This document shows, in pieces, positions 24,902 to 35,094 of a DNA stretch of 37,091 nt (positions are counted from its first letter, which is position 1; each line of letters opens with the position of its first letter). The notes beneath the pieces were generated by a model. That model searched no databases. It saw only the letters and a list, made by a program, of their open reading frames with translations, and had not been told where the DNA came from. Both the position numbers and the translations under genes were made by a program. Source of the stretch: Hofstenia miamia (Eukaryota; Xenacoelomorpha; Acoela; Hofsteniidae); the NCBI GenBank assembly GCA_900660155.1, contig CABFPE010000225.1, forward strand, positions 408,127-445,217, read 5' to 3'.

Positions 24902-25620
24902 AGAAGAAGAAGAAGAAAAAATGTCTATATTTACAGTTGATTTGTACAATATAAAATACTGTTTACAACTCTAAATAGCGTCAAAAAAATAACTACACAA
25001 GTACAAAAACAAATATACACGCACACAAATGAATATTTACAAAGGCAATTATAACTAATGGCCTGGACTATGGCGAATTTATATGCGGTCAATTGAATAG
25101 TCAGTATTATAAACTTTAAAACCGCGCCATTTGTATTCAAGTCTTTCTTTTGTATAACTATGGAAGTGTTTATTTATTTTGTGTTTGAATACTCTTATTT
25201 TATTGATTTGTTTTATAGACTTGGGTATATTATTCCATATATTTATTGATGTATGAAAAATAAATTTTTCATTATTTTTTTATTATATTTAAGAGGTTCA
25301 ATTTTTAGTGTTCTATAATTATGTCTAAACGATATTGTGGAGGATAAAACATTAGATTTGTTATAGGGAACAATATTATTAAATATTTTAGAGAAAGTAG
25401 CTAACACATTTTTATAAATTATACACTGTGGATTTAGAAAAGTTTTTGTTAATTTTTTTATTTCTGCATTCTTGTTATGTAAATGATTAACTGCAATTTT
25501 AATAGCCTAATATATTTGTACATTTATCAAAGAGTAATCGTTGTTCTAGTGCTCCATCTTCTGTATTGCCTTTGATAAATGAGTTGCTAGTTGCTAGCAT
25601 CACCTCAAATTTAATAATTC
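24902..25620 (-). mobile_element. 3' end of a non-LTR retrotransposon (LINE), copy 1
   Basis: Minus strand. The C-terminus of the reverse-transcriptase protein is readable from about 25500 to a stop at 25079-25081, with one frame change near 25265. It shows SFRHNYRTLKIEPL, then INIWNNIPKSIKQINKI and VFKHKIN, the familiar C-terminal pattern of LINE proteins (a Trp-Asn-x-Leu/Ile-Pro motif followed by a Phe-Lys helix), and ends RLEYKW ... YNTDYSIDRI. A 3' untranslated part of about 180 bases follows and stops at a (TTC)n tail (24902-24918 on the plus strand). The same tail type occurs in the sister copy at 28595. Confidence 0.8.
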
Positions 25621-25819
25621 CTGAAACATTAAGAAAACCGACATTTGTGGCTAATGAAAACAAAATAATTTACCATTAACTGAATCTTTCTCAATGATGT
25701 ATTCGCCAATGAAATAATTCTTTGACTAAGTTGAGTACATTAAAAATGACTTGGGTGCGAAATATAATTCCAAAGTGAAAAATGACATTTTTTGTAGCAT
25801 TTTACTGTCTTTTTGCATT

Positions 25820-26010
25820 TTTATTGAATAGTCAGTAGAATAGAATTTGAGAACTCGCTATTTATATTAATACCATTCTTTTGTATAACTACAGAATTAT
25901 TTTTTAATTTTGTTTTGAAATAATCTTAATTTATTAATTTGTTTTTTAGATTTAGGTAAATTATTCCATATATTTATTAATGTGCTGAGAAATGAATTTC
26001 TGTGTTGTAA
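25820..26010 (-). mobile_element. LINE C-terminus, copy 2
   Basis: The minus strand again reads SFLSTLINIWNNLPKSKKQ then INKLRLFQNKIKK, the same segment as copy 1, with premature stops directly after. It lies head to tail with copy 1 and continues into the reverse-transcriptase core at higher coordinates, so this copy keeps more of its 5' part but has lost its 3' untranslated region. Confidence 0.75.
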
Positions 26011-26029
26011 AATTGCGTTTAGAATAAAA

Positions 26030-26340
26030 TATTATGCCTAAATATTTAATTAAATAACGTGTTCTATGTAGATATCATTAAATTTAAATTTGTAATGAGA
26101 AGAAATTGTGGAATTATCATTAGATTTAAATCTAATTAAACAAAATTGAGTTTTAGATGGGTGTATTCTTAGTTTTAATAATACGAAATATAGTGCAAAA
26201 AATCCAATTTACATCGAGAAGTTTTATAGCTTTTCAGGAGACTTATATGAAATATATAAATAACGTAGGATCATCAGCATATTGTGTAACGTTACATGTG
26301 GTCTGATTGCAAACTGTGTTTCGAAGTTGAAGTAAAAAGT
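26030..26340 (-). pseudogene. LINE reverse-transcriptase core with YADD
   Basis: The minus strand reads QYADD at 26270-26284, the catalytic Asp-Asp motif of reverse transcriptase, followed after about 30 codons by LKLRIHPSKTQFCLIRF, the conserved LxINPxKTxFxxF block that always follows the YADD in non-LTR elements. Stops and frame changes interrupt it. With the copy at 25820-26010 it forms one 3'-ward order: YADD, PSKT block, WNNLP block. Confidence 0.75.
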
Positions 26341-26556
26341 GCTAAATATATTACGATTAGAATGATATTTGCAAATATATCTCAACAACTAAATTAGCTT
26401 TTACAGTAGCACTAAGATCTCAACACAGTTTCCGGTCAGTAACATAAACAAATTTTTTAAAGACATTTTATCATTATCGAACACTTTTCCTAAAATAGAG
26501 GTTTCTGTTTAACCTGATTTTCATAATTCATATGTGATGTCAGCGAATACTTCAAA

Positions 26557-26914
26557 GTAAGGCTGTGCGATTTAACAAAAATCGATTCGAATCGAAATAA
26601 ATGAAAATCGAATAGAATCGAATAAAAATAGACGAATTCTGAGCCACCAGGCATCGGAATTAACAGGCTAGTTTCAAAATGACCCCCTTTGAAAAAATTT
26701 CATTGATATAATTGTCTGCTAATATAATTATTGTCAAAATAAATACTACAATAAATATTTGTATACCATGTAGGACCACACCACGTTCGCAATACCTCCG
26801 AACACAAGATCACCGAAGTCAAGCTTAGGCTGTGCGATTCAGCAAAAATCGAATTGAAATAAATGAAAATTGAATCTAATCGAAATTAAAATTTGTCGAA
26901 TTGCACAGCCTTAC
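26557..26914. mobile_element. MITE with GTAAGGCTGTGC ends
   Basis: GTAAGGCTGTGC at 26557-26568 and its exact reverse complement at 26903-26914 form a 12-bp terminal inverted repeat. The arms continue as AAAAATCGATTCGAATCG-like words. A second left-type end (TAGGCTGTGCGATTCAGC) lies at 26826, so the last 90 bases alone form a compact element, and the whole may be one copy nested in or fused to another. No transposase and no clear target duplication. Confidence 0.7.
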
Positions 26915-27379
26915 CTTAAGGATTAAGAACATTTTCAGTTTTTTCAATTTTTTTATCATATGTATATATTTTATGTTTGATATTTTATATAATTAAATAT
27001 ACTCATTATATTCTAACTGGAAACATGCATGAAAGCTTCAATCCTTAGTAAATATGTATTTTCATCGGATTAAAAATTGTAATCAACACAAGTTGTTGAA
27101 TTTATTAGATAAGATCTTGTCTTCAGGAAGATTCAAGATTAAAAGAAAGAATTGTATGTATTCATTGGGGTTGATATTTTGTCAACATCAACTATATAAA
27201 TTAAATAGTTATGGACTGTTAGTACATGAACTTCGATTTATGATTTTCACGAATTCCTCTCTCTCATCTTTACATATTGCATACTGAAAATGGTTTATTT
27301 CTGCAATTGCAAGAAGAGTTTAATTGAGATTTTTTCTAAAAAGTTGGAGTGGATTGTAGTCTTAATGTGAAAGCTTTTA

Positions 27380-27700
27380 ATGCGGTTCTTTAATGAAGAT
27401 ATCTACTCATATTCATGCTAAGTACATTGGCTTACGACATGGCTTATTTCTTCAATGACTAACTATCAGTCAACATTGATGTTCACCTTGACCAACAATC
27501 AATTCAGAAAGCTATAATGACATCACCGAAATTGCAAAGTGTTGATGTTGGAGTCCCACAAAGTGATCCTAGGTCAGGACCCCAATTTATCTGAGAGTTT
27601 AATGATAATAGTATTTCAAAATATTCTGATGACACACTGGTCATTAAGCATCAAGAATTGGTTTCTCATAATCCTGCGGTACAGTTGCCGCAATTGAGAA
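27380..27700 (+). pseudogene. LINE reverse-transcriptase fragment, plus strand
   Basis: The plus strand reads VDVGVPQSDPRSGPQF with GVPQ at 27550-27561, corresponding to the GVPQGSxLGPxLF motif of reverse transcriptases, and after one stop SKYSDDTLVIK with YSDD at 27622-27633, the catalytic box (family norm YADD). The distance between the motifs is about half the usual length, so part has been deleted. Its orientation is opposite to the neighbouring LINE copies, so it is a separate insertion. Confidence 0.7.
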
Positions 27701-27775
27701 TTACTCTTAGGAAAATAACGACAAACAAAATTATGTTTTTTAAGAGTTTTATTAATCTAAATAAGAACATGCAAA

Positions 27776-27806
27776 TATACATATATACATATATATATAT
27801 ATATAT
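27776..27806. repeat. (TA)n microsatellite
   Basis: Imperfect TA array abutting the 3' end of the Penelope-like relic, in the same position relative to that element as the TA array at 18450-18489. Confidence 0.9.
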
Positions 27807-28590
27807 GCTTACGAAGCCATCGTCAGGGATTTACAAATAATTCCCTCAAAATTTACTAGTCCATAATAATAGCTAATGTTCTAAGTTTTCAATAGGGTTG
27901 GTTCTTTTTATAAATGTAGTCTAGAACTGTTCTCATGTTCTTTAGTTCTTCGAGATAATTGTTTGCTAGAAAAACCAATGCATGTCTTCACCGCAGATGC
28001 ATTTTATTCGATAAACTATATTAGATTTATTGGTTTCCTCGGTTTTAGTTATTAATTTAGATCTTAGTTTTTCATTGCTATGCACAAATCTAACATTTTC
28101 TTAAATTAATGCTATTTTTTAGTTCCTTAATCATGCTGTTCTTGTGCAATCCTTTATATTCGATCTTAAGGCAATGTTTATAAATAGTTTGATAGTCACA
28201 AATCTAACATTTTCTTAAATTAATGCTATTTTTTTAGTTCCTTAATCATGCTGTTCTTGTGCAATCCTTTATATTCGATCTTAAGGCAATGTTTATAAAT
28301 AGTTTGATAGTTTATGATACTTTGCTCATACAATGTCTTCTAATGATTCTTTAATATGCCAATCTATAAAACTATTTGACTATTGATTTTTCTATTTTTA
28401 GTTTTCTTATTCTCAGTAAATTTTCTATGTGTGCTGCAATGTCCAAACATTCGATGCATGCATCCCTTAATTAATGATATTTTGTATTTCAAAGGCGCAT
28501 TTGAGGTGTAGTTCAATAACAATCCTGTGTCGGTTAGTTTCTTATATATTCCAGTTTCAAATGTATTATCATTTCTAGTCATTGTACTTT
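27807..28590 (-). mobile_element. Penelope-like element relic with RT end and GIY-YIG domain
   Basis: Minus strand. At 28364-28582 an open frame reads NTFETGIYKKLTDTGLLLNY, then PLKYKISLIKGCMHRMF, matching the C-terminal reverse-transcriptase region of Penelope-like proteins (the FxTxxYxKPTxTxxYLxY pattern). Nearer 28000 the linker reads NIVYRIKCICGE (27984-28001 encode CICGED), and after a frame change CIGFSSKQLSRRTKEHENS, the YIGxTxRxLxxRxKEH core of GIY-YIG. A 114-base tandem duplication and several stops disable it. The 3' end near 27807-27880 is shared, inverted, with 29157-29262. Confidence 0.8.
28083..28311. repeat. 114/115-bp tandem duplication inside the Penelope relic
   Basis: The unit starting CACAAATCTAACATTTTC occurs at 28083-28196 and again at 28197-28311. 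The copies differ by a single extra T in the second. The near identity means the duplication is much younger than the decay of the element around it. Confidence 0.9.
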
Positions 28591-28594
28591 GAAG

Positions 28595-29060
28595 GAAGGA
28601 AGGAAATATCTATATTTAAATTTGCTTTTTACAGTATAGAATACTGTTTACAACTCTAAATAGCGTCAAAAATCAATACAAATAAAAGAACAAAAACATA
28701 CAAAAAATAATATTTACAAAAACAATTACAACTATCGATTGGACTATTGCAAATTTAAATTTGATGCGTTCTATTGAATAATCAGTATTATAAAATTTAA
28801 AATCTCCCCATTTGTATTCAAGCCTTTTCTTGGTATAGCTACAGAATTATTTTGGAATTTTGTTTTTAAATGCACTTAATTTATAAAATTGGTTTGTTGA
28901 TTTAGGTATGTTATTCTATATATTTATTGATGCGTTGAGAAATGAATTTTTCATTATCTTGTTATATGCAAGAGACTTAGTTTTTAGATTCTATAAATAT
29001 CTCTAAGCAATATTTTTAACGAAAATATTATAGCTGACATCAAGATCAAATTATTTAAAA
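28595..29060 (-). mobile_element. 3' end of the same LINE family, copy 3
   Basis: Minus strand. The C-terminus again reads NSFLNASINI and, after a stop in place of the Trp, NNIPKSTNQFYKL; it then ends RLEYKWGDF ... YNTDYSIERI. The 3' untranslated part shares TACTGTTTACAACTCTAAAT and AGCGTCAAAAA with copy 1. It ends in (TTCC)n, seen on the plus strand as GAAGGAAGGAAGG at about 28591-28603. It sits directly beside the Penelope relic. Confidence 0.8.
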
Positions 29061-29119
29061 TCATTGAAAGCAGTTTCATAAAATCCTTACAACCAAGTCT
29101 AAACACCAAAGAAGAATAT

Positions 29120-29265
29120 ATTTCTTCTTCTTTTCTTCTTTATAAATTGAACACACTATTACTTAAAATATAGAACATTAGCTATTATTATAAACTAGTG
29201 AATTTATTGGAAAGTATTTGAAAAATACTGACGATGACTTGGTAAGCTGACATTTATTTTCATGT
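29120..29265 (+). mobile_element. Penelope-like 3' end, inverted relative to 27807-27880
   Basis: The stretch from AGAACATTAGCTATTATTAT to ACTGACGATGACTTGGTAAG matches the reverse complement of 27805-27880. The wording GACGATGACTT-GTAAG is common after the coding region of Penelope-like elements. The coding part upstream is not recognisable. An inverted pair of ends about 1.3 kb apart fits either two insertions or the inverted flanks that Penelope-like elements often carry. Confidence 0.65.
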
Positions 29266-30798
29266 TCTTATTAACATTAATAATTATGTTAACTTAAGAA
29301 ATACTTATCATTTTATTATGACATACTTCCGGGTGACACTGCGCTCACCAAGTTGTTTCCCTCTACAAAATTAACAATAGTTCAAATAAATATGTATAAC
29401 TTTACAATTACTTGGTTAGATGTAGCTTAGGCTTGGTTCCATTAACTCAATAGAGATTGATTCCATGATGCCTAATTGAAAATTCTTGACTGCCTTGGTT
29501 AAGACTTTATCTCTCAGATCAGTTAGCCCTAGAACTCTCCTGCTAGTGACAATTGTTAACTTTTTAAGAGATAGACTTCACAAAATTCATTCAGAAGTTC
29601 TATGTCATTAAGCTATTTGAACATTATTTTCTTTGAATTTTTGTTATATTAAAAATCTTGTTCCTTAAAATACCGTCTGTTTCTTCAATAAAGCTTTTTG
29701 CAAAAAACTTTATTGAATTTAAATAGTGACAACTGTCACTAGCAAGGTAGTTAGTGAGTGCATAATAAGAGCAAGGTTATTCGAGGGTTAAAGACTTGTG
29801 TCATGAAATTTGCTTATAGATAATTAGGAAAATCCTAATGAACCAATACATAGGAAGTTATTTAAAAATTCTCAGCATAGTGACGACCATTTGTTACTTA
29901 AATTCTAAATTACGTGTAAAATACCACATGTTTTTGTCCAAAATTCTGACACCATATTATATAAGTTATTGAACAATAATCCACTTCTTGTTTGAAGGCT
30001 GATATCCCCAATTTCTACACATGAAATACCCTTAGGTATGTTACAATGGTGAAATTGATTTTGATTGAGTGTATGAATATCAATTTAGATCAAAGCACTC
30101 TTAACATTGGGCCAGCTTAGATTAATGCCATAGCAGAACAATTATTAATGTTGATTAAGAAGCTCAACAGAATTTGACTGATCTCTAAATAATGGAGCTT
30201 TCACCAAATTTAGTTCTTGCTGGAAAGTTACTATGTGGAGAGGATTTAATAGGGGATATCAAATAGTAGCGCCAAACTTTAAAAATTAGTAATTTTGAGA
30301 AATTCTGAATTTTACCTTTAAAGAATATGACATCATAACCAGCTTCGAATCTTTGTCACAGTAATAAAGCGAACGTGAGAATTTTATTATATGCATGTTA
30401 AGCTTTAGCTAGTATACATATTTATAGTACCCAAACCTAAATACTTGTCTAATGCTTGATATTCATCTAATGAAATTGCCACACAATGCCCTTATCAAAC
30501 GTGGGAATTCTTAGAAGTTTTTTTTCTGACGTAGCAAACTTTTAAGATAAAATCAAGAATTTCTCAATAATATTAAATCTTTAAAGCTTGGTCGCCTACT
30601 ATGTAATGTTTTCTATTAATTTGCTCTCCATATCATAACGCTCCAGCAAAAACTAGATTTGGTGCACGTCCCACATTATGTGAATAAAACTGGCTTCAAT
30701 GTCGAACTTCAAATTCGTATAATATAATTTATACATATTTTCATACCATTTTTTAATTTTTATGCTGTTCTGTTAAACATGCAGCTAATCAGCTTATC
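29266..30798. other. non-coding stretch
   Basis: No gene, repeat or RNA recognised. The sequence is AT-rich without open frames of note. Confidence 0.6.
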
Positions 30799-31041
30799 TG
30801 TAGAAGAAGAAATATTTTTTTTGTTGCAGCATTGTATAGAAACAAATGTACTAAAAACAAATTCTAATAAAATAAAGACTGTCAGAAAAACACAATGCAC
30901 AAAACAAAAGTTAATGTTTACAAAAAATGATTTTACAGAAAATTGTGTTTTTGTAATAAACACTCTTTTCGCTTTTACAGTATACATGTATTTACAAATG
31001 AGAGCAAATGTAATCACTAATAATATTTTTAAACTCATCTG
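30799..31041 (-). other. AT-rich tract open on both strands, possible LINE 3' tail
   Basis: Both strands are open over this tract (minus 30760-31179, 139 codons; plus 30779-31042, 87 codons), but the composition is low-complexity and the minus product is hydrophobic only because it is T-rich. GAAGAAGAAATATTTTTTTT at about 30802 looks like another (TTC)n-tailed LINE 3' end on the minus strand. I do not call either frame a gene. Confidence 0.35.
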
Positions 31042-31400
31042 AGAAGAAGAAACTATATTTTGTACTAAATTTAACCACATAAATATTAGTAACAGTACAA
31101 AAGTACCTTTAAAACATTCATGCACACTAAAATATATATACAAAATTTTTTTAATTACATTTAAATTACTGCATTGCAATTCCTTTTAATATTATAGTCA
31201 GCGTTAATAAATTTGAAACCTCTTCACTTGTATGCGAACAATTTTGGCCTATAGGACTTATATAATTGTGTTATTTTAGTTTTAAGGGTTCTTAGAGACT
31301 TGGCTTTCTGAATTTCATTACATAGACGGATAGAGGTATTAATACAAGAATCTTTCTTCGATTTTGCTTGCCTTATATCTAAGGTGTTTTATTATGAAAA
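31042..31400 (-). mobile_element. 3' end of a second LINE type
   Basis: The minus strand reads SIRLCNEIQKAKSLRTLKTK and QLYKSYRPKLFAYK with a stop near 31229. This fits the LINE C-terminal pattern (SIRLWNxIPxEIxxxxSLxxFKxxL), although the Trp is Cys here. A 3' untranslated part follows and ends at GAGAAGAAGAAACTATATTT (31042 onward), again a (TTC)n-like tail. The protein ending differs from copies 1-3, so it is another subfamily. Confidence 0.5.
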
Positions 31401-31656
31401 TGTGGAATTTTAAAATTAAGGAAATTTATAGAATTGTAAGGAGCGATTTTTTTGAAAATTTTGTAAAATTTACACATAGAGATAGAGATGTTTTACAATT
31501 TATCATTAAGGCTTTCGAAAGTTTCCTTTTAATTTATAGCAAGTTGATCGTTTTTTCTTTAAACAATCTAATGTTTGTATTTCAATTTTTTTTTAGATTT
31601 GGGGTCTTAATTCCTGTATATAATATGCAAACATAATTTAGATGACTTAAGACTAA
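31401..31656. other. AT-rich stretch
   Basis: The plus frame 31364-31636 crosses this stretch but has low-complexity composition and overlaps the LINE relic on the other strand; I do not call it a gene. Upstream, eroded parts of the LINE may continue here. Confidence 0.45.
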
Positions 31657-32500
31657 AGGGGATGATACACGGTCAAACTTATTTGTCAAACCGAATTGTT
31701 CTGTAAACAACTAACCGCAAGTTGGAAGGTCAGTAAATTGATACACGTTCCAACTTGTGTGTAGAACTTGCAGATATAACCCAATATCAACTAAAATCAA
31801 ATTTAATACTTTCGGTAAAAATTTTATTGTTTTCATTGATATGATATTCTACTATGTACAACAAACGGAGAAAGTTTGCAAATTTCAAAAAATGGATTTC
31901 ATCAACGATGTTATATATTTTATAAATAATATGTTTAAAAATATAAAAAAATTGATGTTCATATTTAAAGTTATTTCCTTTATTTCCTATATTACTGCTA
32001 TAGTTAGTAGAAACATTTATAAGTGTATTATGAGAATGGATTTTAAACAATTCTGTGACATAAGTTACAGAAGTAAACAAAAAAATAAATTGGTGCAATT
32101 TTCATACATATTAAATATAGAAATAACACTATTTATGCCACTTCACGCATGTGCATGTTCCTATTTTTAAAAAAGGAGTTTTTCACTAACAAAGGAACTA
32201 TTTATAAAGCTCTATAAATGCAATCATATGTTCTCGGTCAGCATTTCTATAACGCATCGTGAGTTTAACCGTGGATGTCGCAATAACTAGGTAACTAGGT
32301 ATACCAAAGCAAATGGTTAATTGACTTTATCACTTCGCGATGGGGGAGAAAGTGTGGCACACTTGTTTGAAGGGGCGATACACTGTCAAAGTTAATTACC
32401 CGGCACACTTGTTTGACGCGAAAAACCAAAAGCGAAAAGATCGCTGAAATCAGGTTGGACAAGTTTGAGGGGGGTGATACCACGTCCAAACTTATCGTGG
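31657..32500. mobile_element. cluster of GATACACG-type repeats, likely an eroded DNA transposon
   Basis: Variants of GATACACGGTCAAACTT occur four times in the same direction: about 31664, 31740, 32377 and 32476. Three are preceded by a run of G (GGGGAT, GGGGC, GGGGGGT). At 31718-31757 CAAGTTGGAA and TTCCAACTTG form a perfect 10-bp inverted repeat around a 20-base spacer, and GTTGGACAAGTTTGA near 32454 is an inverted relative of the left end. This is the pattern of repeated transposase-binding words at transposon ends. The plus frame 31757-32170 inside it is low-complexity and is not called. Confidence 0.45.
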
Positions 32501-32721
32501 ATTTGTGTGCCGAGCAGTTATATAATTAAGTTTAACACAAACGTTTGACCTAGAGCCCGACGCCGATAATAAATTCATCGCCAACCACAATACGCCTACA
32601 TCAAAGGACAAAAGTTCTCGTTGGGACATTTATTATAATGTGAGCTTTCGGATACTTTCACCATACCGGTCCTCAGGAAAAGGAAGTCTTTTTTCTATTC
32701 AAGTATTCATAGAAATTGATT
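32057..32721. repeat. 665-bp block repeated at 33286-33950
   Basis: Every base I compared matches 33286-33950 at an offset of 1229, apart from a couple of substitutions (for example GGTGCAATT versus GATGCAATT, and AAAAAAGGAG versus AAAAGAGGAG). The second copy is bounded on both sides by a single N. The block covers the GATACACG cluster and the first part of the hAT element. Confidence 0.9.
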
Positions 32722-33284
32722 CATGACACATCGGCCAAGACAAAGACGAACTTGAAGAATTTATTTCGAAAAACAAGTAACGATCTAATTTAAGTTGAAA
32801 AGTTTTCTGTAAAAATTACAAATTGACATCTGATGATCAACAAAACTGATGAGAAAAATGTAGGTAGTACACGTAAAAAAATGTCTATGCTGTAACAACA
32901 AGTATAACTTTATGTTCGAGTGACGAACTTTTTACGGTCGGTCTTTCTTCAATCACAGGATTTTCTGAGTCTAGATTTATTTCCTGATCAATCTGATTAA
33001 TGGTTTCTAGTGTTTCTAACTCACCGGTTCGACCCAATCTTTGTAGGTTTTCGCTTTGGTATACAAGGGCGCGGACGATTTGCCTACATTTAATGACAAC
33101 AATTCTCGTCTGTTCAGATTTATTAATACCATGTTGTGGATAGCATGAGCGTCGCATGAGAGTTGTGTGCTTTGGCTGATTGATGCGAACTTAATCATAT
33201 TTGATCCTTGGTCGGTAACAAACACTCTTGGCTTGGTCTTCAATGCAAATCTGTTTTCCACGTCGTCAGTCATATCGCGAATAT

Positions 33285-33285
33285 N
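33285..33285. other. single-N contig join
   Basis: One unknown base separates the end of one contig from a 665-bp piece that duplicates sequence 1229 bases earlier. Confidence 0.85.
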
Positions 33286-33950
33286 GACATAAGTTACAGA
33301 AGTAAACAAAAAAATAAATTGATGCAATTTTCATACATATTAAATATAGAAATAACACTATTTATGCCACTTCACGCATGTGCATGTTCCTATTTTTAAA
33401 AGAGGAGTTTTTCACTAACAAAGGAACTATTTATAAAGCTCTATAAATGCAATCATATGTTCTCGGTCAGCATTTCTATAACGCATCGTGAGTTTAACCG
33501 TGGATGTCGCAATAACTAGGTAACTAGGTATACCAAAGCAAATGGTTAATTGACTTTATCACTTCGCGATGGGGGAGAAAGTGTGGCACACTTGTTTGAA
33601 GGGGCGATACACTGTCAAAGTTAATTACCCGGCACACTTGTTTGACGCGAAAAACCAAAAGCGAAAAGATCGCTGAAATCAGGTTGGACAAGTTTGAGGG
33701 GGGTGATACCACGTCCAAACTTATCGTGGATTTGTGTGCCGAGCAGTTATATAATTAAGTTTAACACAAACGTTTGACCTAGAGCCCGACGCCGATAATA
33801 AATTCATCGCCAACCACAATACGCCTACATCAAAGGACAAAAGTTCTCGTTGGGACATTTATTATAATGTGAGCTTTCGGATACTTTCACCATACCGGTC
33901 CTCAGGAAAAGGAAGTCTTTTTTCTATTCAAGTATTCATAGAAATTGATT
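33286..33950. repeat. redundant contig, copy of 32057-32721
   Basis: It lies exactly between the single N at 33285 and that at 33951, and its whole length is contained in the preceding contig. The open frame at 33524-33718 is simply the copy of that at 32295-32489. Confidence 0.85.
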
Positions 33951-33951
33951 N
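33951..33951. other. single-N contig join
   Basis: The contig to its right restarts with sequence (33962-34116) identical to the end of the contig before the first join (33130-33284). Confidence 0.85.
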
Positions 33952-35094
33952 ATCAGTCATAACCATGTTGTGGATAGCATGAGCGTCGCATGAGAGTTGT
34001 GTGCTTTGGCTGATTGATGCGAACTTAATCATATTTGATCCTTGGTCGGTAACAAACACTCTTGGCTTGGTCTTCAATGCAAATCTGTTTTCCACGTCGT
34101 CAGTCATATCGCGAATATTTTCAGCAATATGGCGCCCTTCAAAAGCCTGCATTTGAAATGTGATACTCTGAATTCCAAAATCATTTTTGATGAAATGATA
34201 AGTAAATCCGACTAAACTTTTGCGTTTATATGGAGAGGTCCATCCATCAACGGTTATTGCTTCACCCATGTTTATGTCATTTTTCGATATTTGATCGATC
34301 ACGAACTGCTCCACATTAAGGAAAGTCTGAGTTAAATTACGTGAAATAGATCTTGGATTGGGCAGATCGTCTCGATTGCTGATGAGGTTGTATTTCAAGA
34401 AAAAGTCTCGGAATCCACTGTGATTGACGGTATCAAATGGTAACATATCCCGAGCAAACCCTCTTTCTCAAACATTTAGCTGAATGAGTAGGTGTTGTCA
34501 CTGTTCCTGTTGATTTGAAATAGTCAAGGACAGACTTCTGTGACTCGCATTTCGTTTTCTTCTCCTGAATTTTATGTTTTGCAAATAAATGATCTTGTAA
34601 GTTACATGTAGATACACTTTTCTTATATCAATGCACATCAGTGATAGCAGTCGACAAATTCAAACACGACACACAAAAATAATATTGATCATGATTCTGC
34701 GGTAATGGAACGTTTCCGTCTCTTGTTCTCAATTCACAGAAATATTTCCATACAAAAGATGACAGAGAACTATTGATAAGTTCTATACAGTACTGACTGA
34801 GCGCCATGACTGATCGCGGGATACTGAATCTTACAGATGGAGCACTGGACTATTGTTATCAGCGTGACCGTATCCTATTGGTCACGCAGCGCGCGTGCTA
34901 ATGGCTGACTCACATTGACACCGCTCACCGCTACGGTTTAACCATTTTACATGACTTCAGTCACGTCACTCTCATAACATTCTGTTATGAAAAGTCCTAC
35001 TTAAATTAAATCACAATATGAACGTTGTACAACCAATGGAAATAATCAGCGGCGGCAGCTCCGCCGGCGTGGCGTCGGGCTCTACTTACTTGAA

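Larger units (their letters stand above)
33016..34807 (-). pseudogene. hAT transposase with BED finger, broken
   Basis: The frame begins with ATG at 34807. Its N-terminus holds a BED-type zinc finger: FVWKYF, YFCVSC and about 25 residues later LQDHLFAKH give the Cys2-His2 set. An in-frame TGA interrupts it at 34628-34630 and a frame change lies near 34445-34475. Then follow ITVDGWTS and VFVTDQGSNM, carrying the first two acidic residues of the hAT catalytic triad, and LSCDAHAIHNMV, the family's conserved C/H block. The third catalytic acid and the C-terminal dimerisation domain are missing; after HNMV the frame soon ends at 33016. The N at 33951 and the duplicate of 33130-33284 interrupt it artificially. 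It cannot be a functional enzyme. Confidence 0.8.
32551..35084 (-). mobile_element. hAT transposon, internally deleted, with scaffold-inflated length
   Basis: The left end TAGAGCCCGACGCC at 32551 and its exact reverse complement ending at 35084 form a 14-bp terminal inverted repeat, with a hAT-like TA start. A copy of the left end recurs at 33780 only because of the false duplication. Removing the redundant piece, the element would be about 1.7 kb, well short of the 2.5-4 kb usual for autonomous hATs. Flanks GTTTGACC and CTTACTTG do not form an 8-bp target duplication. The right terminus matches the solo end at 13354-13479. The transposase runs right to left. Confidence 0.8.

Noticed and set aside
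30760..31179. 139-codon minus frame, the second longest in the window, predicted very hydrophobic
   Set aside because: The tract is open on both strands, T/A-rich and low in complexity, and the product has no family features; it overlaps likely LINE 3' untranslated sequence.
31757..32170. 137-codon plus frame and 103-codon minus frame on the same tract
   Set aside because: Both come from an AT-rich tract inside a repeat; neither shows domain patterns or start and splice signals.
32885..33157. 90-codon minus frame next to the hAT transposase end, considered as its C-terminus
   Set aside because: It overlaps the transposase in another frame and lacks the hAT dimerisation-domain pattern; at most it is a frame-shifted remnant.
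33016..33327. A 103-codon minus frame starting MHQFIFLF and continuing into transposase sequence
   Set aside because: It is a chimera across the single N at 33285: the first residues come from the redundant contig and the rest from the hAT transposase.
33208..33399. Plus frame across the same N
   Set aside because: Also created by the artificial join and antisense to the transposase.
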